A stretch of DNA of 15,130 bases from Pilatotrama ljubarskyi. Taxonomy: Eukaryota > Basidiomycota > Agaricomycetes > Polyporales > Polyporaceae. Positions 7,123 to 15,130 of this stretch are shown here, one piece after another (positions within the stretch are counted from its first letter, which is position 1; the number at the start of each line of letters is the position of its first letter). The notes under the pieces are model-generated. The model saw nothing but the letters and a program-made list of their open reading frames with translations. It was not told the origin of the DNA and made no database searches. The DNA lies in the NCBI GenBank assembly GCA_022385805.1, contig MU277836.1, positions 1 to 15,130 on the forward strand, written 5' to 3'. The translations under genes and the position numbers were made by a program.

Positions 7123-9337
7123 TCATGCCTCGCTCTCGCGAGTCTCCTCCGAGCGGTCCTCTTCCTCTGCGCCTTCCTCCTCGTCCCCCCCTACGCTCTC
7201 TACGAGGGCGTGCAGCATATGCAAGTCGTGTTCCTTCTTGATCAGCTCTCCGCCCTCGACCTCCTCGTGCCACCCGATGTCGCCATTCATGTTGATGTCG
7301 TAGGGGTATCGCACCTTCCCCTCCTCCCCGCACCAGTCAAAGTCGACCAGCATCAGCCCGCCGCCCCGGCGTAAAAGGAGGTTCGCATCCCGCAAGTCGC
7401 CAAACACCAGATTCTGCTCGTGCAGCAGCCCAACCGCCTTCCTCAGCTGCGCACGTTGCGCCGCCGTCATCGTCTCCCGGTCGTCCTCGTCCTTGATGTG
7501 GTCCATCACGACGACGTACATCCCCACGCTCTGCACCTTCTCGCAGAACCATAGTCGCGGGGCCAAAGGCTCTGCCTGCTCTGCAAGCAAACGGTGCGCC
7601 TTCTCACAGTACCGATATGCGAACTTGACGATGACATCGCGCTTTGGCCGTCGATCGCCAAAGTCAGCGCGGGCCGTGAACAGTGCCTTGCGCGGTTCAT
7701 CGCGCATCAGAGCGCCCGTGTACTCCAGCAAAATCTCTCCGCCCGTTTCCGTACGCAGTCGCCGGAGATGTGGCCCAATGTACGGGTATGCACGCTGGGA
7801 GGCCCGCGATTGCGTGCGTGCGGACCCTGACCGTCGTCCAGGCCCAAACCGAGACGGGGGTGGGAGCGACAGAGAGACGTAGTACTCGTCCAGCTCGGCG
7901 ATGGTCACCTTGAGTGCGCGAAAGAGCCGCGCGACGCGACATATTGTGTCCTCGGACTGAGACCAGTCCCCGAGCGTACAGCGCGACCCAACGTAGATGT
8001 AGTCCGTGAGGCTCTGCGCAAGGAGGCGGTCGGCATACACAGCTCCGCCCACCATGATATGCGGGCCGGCGATCGCCAGCGTAAGGCAAGGGCAGCACGA
8101 CACGTCCCGGAACGCCTTTCCCTGCAGGTTGAGGGGACAACTGAGATTGATGCTACGCAGAGAAGAACGGCTCGCTCACCTCGTCTGAGCAGTAGAATGC
8201 CTTGTAGCATTGCTGGCTCTCGTCATTCGGATCACAACCGCCTTGGCCAATCTCCGACTTCACCTCCGTAAAGCAGATCACCGGGGTGTGGGATGACAAG
8301 GCGAGTCTTCCGTATACGACGCCACCAGGCGTGATCGTTTTGGTCGACGATAGTCTCAGTGTCGTTTCACGTAGGATGGTGACAGCGGCTTGAACAGCCT
8401 CAGGAAGTCCACCACGCTCCAGAGCTTCCGTTCGGTCTGTCTCCGAGTCGTAGAACTCGGCGCAGGCGGTGACGAATCTCCGTGCACAGGCAATCTCTTG
8501 CCGCTGAAGCTCTTCCGTTCCGTTCCAGACACGCAGAAAGGTTGAAAAGGCCGGGTGATAGATGGTGATCGGTATTCCTGTGAGGTCAATCGGCCGCCCG
8601 TTGTAAATAGGGTCCTCGCCGCTGGATGTTTGAGTGCTCAGTAACCGACTCGGAGCGGCTTCCTGTGAGGGCGACCTGCGCTGCCGACCCGCTGAGGCAA
8701 TCCTCTCCCGTGCTGCGCGAGGGCATCAGGGACGAGTTCACACGAGAGAAGGGTTTGCGTACAGCGGTGATAAGAGTCTTCCTCGGGCGCTGGCGTGAGA
8801 CGAGAACTGCGAGGTGAAGCGGGGGAGCGCGGAGCTGTGCGCACTGTATGAACGGGGCAAGGGGTCATCGCATGGTGGTACGCACTAAGGATGAGGACCA
8901 GGTTCTCCAGCCACTTGGGATCGACGTCTTCGAATTCGAACGTTTCATCCAACGGGCAGCAGCCTTCGGCGAAATCGGCTTGGTTGACTCTCCCTTCGTA
9001 GGCGTTCCTAAGCTCTGTGAGAGGCACGCTGACGGGACACGGTCGATCTGGCAGCTGTCGTTTGCCGGCGTGAGTACGTGAACGACACGAGTCCACAGCA
9101 CTGTGCGCCCATGCTTACTGCGTAGAATTTGCAAAGGTAATCGCGCATGTCCTTGGACGGTAGTAGCTCGAGCTCCTGATTCACGTCCCCGCCGAAAACA
9201 ACATCGAGGAAGGATCTCATGTTGTCGGAGGGTAAGCACTTGTGCACATAGCGATGGAGAAATCGACATGGATCAGAGGGCGTCGGCCTGTAGAGCACGC
9301 CCCAGACGGCCTTGAGCGGACGTGCTTCGTCGGACAT
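7123..9337 (-). CDS. Protein-kinase-like protein with N-terminal conserved region and PD-(D/E)XK-like motif
   Basis: Exons are 9119-9337, 8742-9054, 8180-8691 and 7123-8121; introns are 64, 50 and 58 nt, all GT..AG with consistent phase. The product is 680 aa. Residues 1-145 form a conserved-looking N-terminal region (for example SKDMRDYLCKFYA). A low-complexity serine-, proline- and arginine-rich linker follows to about 208. The middle region contains YHPAFSTFLRVWNGTEELQ and then TPVICFTEVKSEIGQGGCDP, whose E320-V-K322 resembles the core of restriction-endonuclease-like folds. The C-terminal part is kinase-like: VIVKF with K514, MYVVVMDHI as the hinge, FGDLRDANLLL as catalytic loop (D590, N595), and LVDFDWCGEEG in place of DFG (D608). 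The tail is acidic. I recall this architecture as a large Agaricomycete family of unknown role. The ATG at 9337 is the first Met before the conserved region. The 8692-8741 intron is the least certain. Confidence 0.8.
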
Positions 9338-9423
9338 GGCGTTGCTCCGGGGCTCAGCCTCGACGTTGTGGTCAGTGGCACAGGAGGTGGCAAGAGTTCG
9401 AGTCCAACTTGGAAACCTAAGGG

Positions 9424-9590
9424 CCTGGTCGGCTGCCCGTGAGATACAACTCACGCCCCGCCAAAATCAGTGGTGTGAGTGCGAGTTGCAACTCACATGT
9501 GAGCGCTTAACGGGCGCTTGCGCGAATTTTCCAGTGGGAGCCACATTCCGCACTCACGTGTGAGATGTATTTCACGGGCAGCCGACCAGG
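9424..9590. mobile_element. MITE-like foldback element
   Basis: The ends are inverted repeats of about 31 bases with two mismatches; each begins CCTGGTCGGCTGCCCGTGA when read inward. The element is 167 bp long and has no coding capacity. Inside, GTGAG/CTCAC strings recur as smaller nested palindromes, for example at 9439-9454 and 9474-9495. TA dinucleotides at 9418-9419 and 9592-9593 could be a target duplication, but the match is too short to prove it. It begins about 87 bases upstream of the kinase-like gene's ATG, so it may lie in that gene's promoter or leader. Confidence 0.75.
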
Positions 9591-9949
9591 GTACAGCGCG
9601 GTACCAAGGAGAGACTGATTCAGTCACTGGATGACTTCCCGTAAGGATTTAGCACCTGATCATCACACCATCAATGATTACTAAAGCAGGTGTACCCCCG
9701 GGATCATACCAGGTTTATTTGACTCGAAAGCCGCTTTGCCACTCACTACCAGTAATTCTACCAATATCCCGCCCACTTCCCTAATGTAGTAGCCCTCCCC
9801 CTCCCTCTACCAACGCCCACCAAGTCCCACCCACGTGCCCTCCGGCAACTCGGCAACTACCGGGACCGGGTCTCAGCCACAGCCCAGGCCCCCCGGCGCT
9901 CTCCCACCCACTATGGGCCTCGGCAATGTCCGTGTCGACGCTCGGACCG
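9591..9949. other. Gene-free stretch right of the foldback element
   Basis: No gene is recognised. The first ~180 bases have balanced composition with short AT-rich patches. From about 9790 the plus strand becomes strongly C-rich and merges into the repeat region that follows. Long open frames through here consist almost only of proline, serine, arginine and alanine. Confidence 0.4.
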
Positions 9950-10425
9950 CCCTCACCGCTCCCCGCCGGCGCTACTGCCGCCCGCCGGCGCTCATCATCC
10001 CGTTCCCGTCGGTCACAGCCCCGGCGCTCCCTCGCCAGCCACGTGCCTCGGCTATCCCCATCCCTCCGCTCGCCCACTCCCCGAGATCCCCGCCGCCGGT
10101 CCTCTCCGTGTACTACCCGCACGCCGGCGCTCATCACCCCGCCCCCCGTCGGCGCTCTCCCGCCCTTCCCGCCGCCTGTCCCCGCCTTCTCCGCCGCCTG
10201 TCCCGGCCCCGCCGCCCTCCCTGTATATATCTTGTATATATTCAAATAGATACTTCGTTTTGCTCAACGAGTGTGGGAATCAACATAGGCATCAGCCAGA
10301 GCGGCCCACCGTGTACCTCAGCAATATCTGACCACGCTCCCCGCCGCGGCTGTTCCTTCCGCCCGCCGGCGCTCATCACCCCGCCGCCCACCCACCTCTC
10401 CCGCCTGTCCCCGCCTTCTCACTTC
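9950..10425. repeat. Degenerate C-rich interspersed repeat cluster
   Basis: A module with the core CGCCGGCGCTCATCAYCCCG recurs at 9983-10002, 10122-10141 and 10364-10383, with partial copies of GCCGGCGCT or CCGGCGCTC at about 9891, 9964, 10021 and 10149. The string GCCTGTCCCCGCCTTCTC occurs after the second and third modules (about 10174-10191 and 10404-10421). Copies 1 and 3 also share GCTCCCCGCCG upstream of the core. An AT-rich island with two TGTATATAT strings (about 10222-10243) interrupts the cluster. It lies upstream of the transposase gene and could be subterminal sequence of that element or an unrelated minisatellite. Confidence 0.65.
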
Positions 10426-10945
10426 CGTGCGCTGGCTGCATTCCTTGTGATGCGTCTCTTGTAATTTACATGAGGGACACCTGCTGTCGTACGCGACAAA
10501 ACACTTATCAATGCCGAGCGAGCAGAATAGGCGGATCTGCTGATATGCGGCAGATGATCGGCAACCCCCGATGCTGTCTTCCGTCCCTCCGGAACGCCCG
10601 ACCGCCCCTTGCCGCTGCGTGTTTCCGCGTCACGTCGTAGTACAGATAGTTAGTACACCCGCCCGCCGTCTACGCGCTTCAGCGTATCCCACCTTTGCGA
10701 GTGCGAGAGCTGACACACGCAAGTCTTCTCGTTCGCCTTCAATGCATGTGCATCTCCCAAGCGACGCAAGGCACGAGCTCATCACGCATATCGCACGACA
10801 CTGGTACGTGCATGTTAATTGCAAGATCTCTGATCCACGTGGGCGTTCGGCAAATCAGCGCTCCCATCCCCATACACCGTTCGTAAAAGCCCGCCAAGCT
10901 GCAGGGGCTCTTGTTTCTCTCGAAAATTGCTGTACTGTCACTCTC
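10426..10945 (+). promoter_or_regulatory. Upstream region of the KDZ transposase gene
   Basis: No separate gene is recognised. The transposase frame is open back to a possible ATG at 10571, but that 125-residue extension is unlike any protein I know and looks like random sequence. The promoter and leader of the transposase probably lie here. No clear TATA box or element terminus was found. Confidence 0.35.
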
Positions 10946-13900
10946 ATGCCTCTGCAAAGGTCAGCAAAGCACGGCGGGATATCCAGGACCGTGCGCATAG
11001 CAGGTCCAGCTCTGGAGGCGGCCGCACAGCCACAGGCCCCGCCGATCCTCAAGACGATCTGTGAGAAACGCTATGGGCTGCAAGCAATTGAAGAAGAACG
11101 ACGCAAGGTATTAGAACGTGTAACGGCCGCAAAGCGGGGTATATATGTTGGCCCATGCAGCATCGACTATGCGGCTTACAGATCTTTGCTAGCAATGGGA
11201 CCGGAGTCCCTTCGAGGTCTAGCTGAGATGACGGGGCAGGATCCTCTGGAATCCATCGAGATTGAGATGCAGGACATCCTTGTCGGCAATCAAGATGACG
11301 CTGACGAGTGGGAAGACGTGCCTGACGATGAAGCAATGGCCACTATTACTCACGCGATCCGTGACATCCTCCAGGACCGGTGAGTGTCCGGTACTGTTCT
11401 CTCCGTGCCACCACAACTTTTGGTACTGATATCTATAATGTAATAGTGCTCGACTCCGTGTGCGGAGGGACCAGAGGACGTGGAAGCAGCGTGTGCGCAA
11501 TGCCGATGCCAATTGGCGTCCGCTGTTGCCTCGCATTGTCCGTGCGTATCTAGACTGGAAGCAAGGGAATCAATCATCGCCAGATCAATCAGCCGCGTGC
11601 TCCGATGAATCGACCTTGCGCCACAGCGGTCCGCCTCTGCCAGTCGATCCATCCCAATGCCCCGCGCCGAGTGCGCCAACCCATTCCGACCGAGCGTCCA
11701 CGCCATCCGCACCCAATCTCCACGGCTGCGGGGCCGAAAATGAATCGCCGTCGGGCACCGTACGCCCGGAGCAACCGTCGGGCACCCTTCCTCACCCAGC
11801 AGAATACGACTTCGATATTGACGTTCTCGACATCTACACGCGCACACGCAGGGTGCATATCACACGGTCTCCCGATCAAACCGCTGCTGAGGCATTGGTA
11901 CTGCACGGTTACCTCGGCACCACTCCAATCAACCCGTCCCTCGCCATCTCGCTTAACACGCTCGAGCTCTTCCGGTGCATACGCCTCTTCAAAGCATCCT
12001 ACAGCACGGAGGCGTTCACAAAGCTGGTCTGCTACATGTACTATGTAAGTGGACATGTTTGACCAAGTCCGCGACCTCACTCATGGCTGCGTCTAGATTC
12101 CGTATCGCCCATTCTATCGGACATCAATCGCCGACGCGTTTGATATCTACATATCAATGCGACGGCAGATAGAGCATCAAGTGATGCAAGAACTTGGGCG
12201 CGACTCGCCGGATTGGCGCGCTTTGAACGCATGCCCACCATGTGCCTACCAGGTACGATGGCTAACGGCATCACATGCGAGATCGCTGACCACGATCTGC
12301 TCCTCCAGCTTGCTGACGAGGAGTTGCCGACCTTCTCACGGATTCTGTGTCTCGACGGCAATAATAGCCTGAAACGCCTCGCTCCGACCGCAGGCAGATC
12401 CTCAGGAGACCCGCGCGTCTTCGCGAGTGACTACATACTGCCCCGCGAGTTCGTGAACCAGTTCGCAAATGAAGTGAAGGCTCGTCAGCAACAGAATAAG
12501 CCGGACACCCTGCTTGGGACAGCGGACGAGGGCATCGAGGAATCGGACGAACCACAATCTGGGGGTGATCTCGCTGAAGGAGATCCGACGGATGGGGTGC
12601 CTGACAGCGTCACCCCGTGCGCGTCCAATTGGAAAGCTGCCGCCGCTGAGTCCAACAAGCGGATGTGGGGGATCTTTGACGAAACCGGCATATTTGCTTG
12701 TTGCTGCCGCCACGGCCTTGTCCTCTGGCTTGTGGACATGGTTCGTAGCGGTGAGCTGTGAGGACTCTATTTTTTAACACCTTCGTCCCCATGCTCACAT
12801 TTGCACAGGGCGAAGTACCCCATAGCCATCGTAGCGAAGATCTTGATGGCGATCAAGGAGCGGCTGCTGATCGGCTATGACATAGGGTGCACGTTCACGG
12901 AAACGATGAGTCGCTCCTCTGTTGGCCCGGCCTTCGCCGCGTCAGGATCTCGATTCTGCGTGAACGCGTTCCACGGATACTCGCACGCATACAACTGTCA
13001 GATACGCTACCACCCGAACGTCATCCCAGGTGCTGGCCTCGAAGACCTGGAGACCCTTGAGAAGGTCTTTGGGGATTCGAATGAACTTGCCCCAGTAACC
13101 CGGTACTGTTCGCCGTACCGCCGCCACATGTTCATGGACTTATTCTTCCGTCAACGCGACGACGAGAAGTACGCGAACATCGGCCTCATGCTCTATAACA
13201 ATTACGTCCAGGCGCTCGAGATCATCACCGAGCAGACTCCGATCCTCGAAGAAGCTATGCAATCCCTCGGGATCAAGCCCGAGGACCTCGCCGCCTTCGG
13301 TCACGAGGAACGCCAATACTTCTCGACACTACAAGACGAAGATCCCGCCAATGTTCACCTTATCGCATACGTCGAAGCGCTACAAGAGCTGAGGAAGACC
13401 AGGTGAGGTCTTGCACTCGGATTTGTTCTTCAAGGGAGTACTAACATTGTGAGAATTAGTGATGAGCTATCGGAGATCTCACGTCGCTTCTATGATCGAG
13501 CCGTGAGTGCGGGGCAGACAGGCACCCAGCTCACGTTCATGGCACCGCACAACGGACCGACAGACTACGATGCGGATCTATCCGCCATGCGCAAGCTCGA
13601 GACCAACCGCCGGTACCTCCGGGAGCACTTGAATCAACTCACCGCCGAGGTAAATGCCATGGAAGTTCGTTTAGACATCGCCAACAGGTGGCAGCCCGGC
13701 GATTCAAGGTACAACGAGGTCGTCCAGTATATTGCGGAGCGCAAGTACCAGCGTGCACTGGGCAAACTGCAGCGGCTGGTGATACAGCGTCTATTCGAGC
13801 TGCACAAGCTCAATATCTCGCGTACGGGTGAGATCTGATCGCGCGATCGCTTGACCACTCGCTCATGATTACTTATGACATCACTTCGCGCAGGTTACAA

Positions 13901-14471
13901 GGCGCAGACGTACATTGCGAAGAGCCTTCAGAGGCGGTGTGTGGCAATCCGTAACGCTGTTAATGCGTACAATGCTGCCGCGTGTGAGCTAGTTCCCCCT
14001 CGAGAGACGCTGGACTGGTCGAAGGCTTCCCACTACGCCTTCCTTGAAGAATTTGCATTGTTGCGCGACACGAAAAACGACATTCGCAGCAAGCCCTGGG
14101 CGAAGCCAGTCGTGCGCGAGGCAATGCGGCTCTCAAATCGCATTGCGCGCGCACACGAAGAGGTCGAGAACGTCAATCGCGAGCTCCGACGGCTCCATAC
14201 ATCCATTCGGGACGAGGAGATCCTCTTCGCCACCGTACTCGAGGATCTCAAGAAGCGCGCCGATCTGCTGCACACCGCGGTGGAAGAGTATGTACATCAT
14301 CGCCGCACAGCGAACGCACGCAACATGGTATACATTCAGCGTGCATACGACTTGCCAGGCTTTTCCGGAAACAAACAGCCGGGCTTCCGTGCCGGAGCAC
14401 CCCTGCCCGCCCTCCTTGCTCCCTCGCAACTGGCCCGCCTCGTACCAATGGAGACGACATGCACGGCCTAA
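10946..14471 (+). CDS. KDZ-superfamily transposase, CxC1-associated type (seven exons)
   Basis: The KDZ (Kyakuja-Dileera-Zisupton) superfamily consists of DNA transposases expanded in basidiomycetes. Exons are 10946-11379, 11447-12044, 12097-12252, 12309-12757, 12809-13402, 13460-13827 and 13894-14471. The six introns are 51-67 nt, all GT..AG and phase-consistent, and the intron before exon 6 has a perfect TACTAAC. The product is 1058 aa. The N-terminal part carries GPCSIDYAAYRSLL and TWKQRVRNADANWRPLLP (from residue 157), then a disordered linker. The CxC1-like part (about 266-396) ends DWRALNACPPCAYQ. Then come LCLDGNNSLKR (D412, likely first catalytic acid), an acidic insert (about 460-498), MWGIFDETGIF (D520) with CRHG, LLIGYDIGC (D570), NAFHGYSHAYNC and GAGLEDLETLE. 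The C-terminal third is helical. The ATG at 10946 fits the family-like N-terminus. The TAA at 14469-14471 may be a mutation. Confidence 0.9.
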
Positions 14472-14567
14472 GAAGAAGCCCCGGAGGAGCAGGATATGAT
14501 TGATGATGATGAGATCGGGGGAGAGGTGAACGCCATCATCGAATATTTGGCGGATGTTACGTCTTAG
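14472..14567 (+). other. In-frame residual C-terminus beyond the transposase stop
   Basis: The transposase frame continues without interruption after the TAA for 31 codons to a TAG at 14565-14567. The encoded peptide is acidic and ordered-looking (EEAPEEQDMIDDDEIGG, then EVNAIIEYLADVTS), like the acidic tails I recall for this transposase class. A CAA codon at the TAA position would restore continuity. No intron with usable ends would remove the stop. Confidence 0.55.
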
Positions 14568-15130
14568 GGTGTAGCAGGCATCTTGCATCGTACGCGCTTG
14601 TACTTACAGTCTGCGACATAGCGCCTCGGTTCTGACATACATTTGTTTGCTACGAACTCATCGAGGGGATATCGGGGGAGCAGTGAGCATTACTCCAACA
14701 ACGTCAACTTCCGTGATACTGAAATGAGAGATGGGAATGTGGCGGGTATACCCGTCTCGTGAGTCGAGCGGTGTCAAGCACCAAAGTGGATTGGTACTTG
14801 GACATGACCAACCAGCCCAATGAGGCGAACAACCAGAAGCACCAGTCTGATCACTTTGGAATTATCTAAGGCAGCATGTGCAGACTCAGACATCAGAGAA
14901 TGCAAAACCACACCCCAAGCGTGTTGCCATATTGAGTTCCTAATAATACCTGCCTCACAATACCGTCGTGCCCTCCTCCAGCCTCAATCAACACTCGAAC
15001 AACTCCTGGCCTGGTTCAGAAACCCAACATGTGCTCAAGTTTGAAACAGGGTGCCTCTGTCTATCAATCAAGATTACCTCTGCCTATTTGGAATCCTTCA
15101 TAGATGGTCTAGGAACATGATAAAGGATCT
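14568..15130. other. Gene-free stretch right of the transposase gene
   Basis: No gene is recognised on either strand. It should contain the transposase 3' untranslated region and perhaps the right end of the element. A perfect 12-base palindrome, CGGGTATACCCG, lies at 14744-14755. Base composition becomes noticeably more AT-rich from about 14690 onward. The only longer frame (14820-15044) has no family character. Confidence 0.4.

Noticed and set aside
9390..9412. A GTTCGAGTCC string resembling a tRNA T-loop
   Set aside because: The flanks do not form a T-stem and no acceptor or anticodon arm could be built around it.
9835..10464. A 209-codon plus-strand frame rich in proline, serine and arginine
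   Set aside because: It lies in the C-rich repeat cluster, other frames there are open as well, and the repeats do not keep a common frame. Open frames are expected from such composition.
10571..10945. Upstream ATG extending the KDZ transposase by 125 residues
   Set aside because: The extension has no family-like blocks, while the ATG at 10946 starts a sequence resembling the usual N-terminus. It was not fully excluded.
14820..15044. A 74-codon plus-strand frame near the right edge
   Set aside because: It has no domain, no coding-like composition and no splice-linked neighbours, so it is best treated as a chance frame.
1..15130. CRISPR arrays, rRNA genes or bacterial operon features
   Set aside because: No regularly spaced repeats or rRNA-like segments were seen, and spliceosomal introns in every confident gene make the DNA eukaryotic.

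Overview
The window looks like nuclear DNA of a basidiomycete, probably an Agaricomycete (wood-decay or polypore type). The reasons are a GC-rich sequence, genes split by many 50-67 nt introns with GT..AG ends and CTRAY-like branch points, an intron-rich KDZ-type transposase gene of the CxC1-associated class, and C-terminal relics of a protein family that I recall from Agaricomycete genomes (HNH-nuclease-domain proteins). The organism assignment is inference.

Left part (1-2400). A C-terminal remnant of the HNH family lies on the + strand at 48-422. A minus-strand gene matching the ubiquinol-cytochrome c reductase chaperone CBP3/UQCC1 follows at 778-1918. It is clearly recognisable but broken by three frame changes that introns cannot explain. 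A second, smaller and frameshifted HNH remnant lies on the minus strand at 2128-2258. The CBP3 gene thus sits between two convergent relics of the same family.

Housekeeping core (2880-6795). Two intact minus-strand genes lie in tandem: farnesyl diphosphate synthase (five exons, 361 aa) and mitochondrial chaperonin HSP60 (four exons, 593 aa). Each has a (CGT/ACG)n tract in its 5' leader, and the HSP60 upstream region holds a good heat-shock-element candidate.

Right part (7123-15130), accessory in character. A four-exon minus-strand gene encodes a 680-residue protein with a conserved N-terminal region, an E-V-K motif resembling PD-(D/E)XK nucleases, and a C-terminal protein-kinase-like domain. 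About 87 bp upstream of its start codon is a 167-bp MITE-like foldback element. Next come C-rich degenerate repeats (about 9950-10425), then a seven-exon plus-strand KDZ transposase gene (10946-14471, 1058 aa). Its reading frame is cut by a TAA, and an acidic 31-codon tail stays open beyond it. The last 560 bases hold no recognisable gene.

Overall a conserved block (CBP3, ERG20, HSP60, all on one strand) is flanked on both sides by mobile or multicopy material. The most notable items are the broken CBP3 gene, the nuclease-like/kinase fusion with its foldback element, and the near-intact KDZ gene with a possible C-to-T nonsense change. All splice models come from reading the sequence by eye and have no transcript support.
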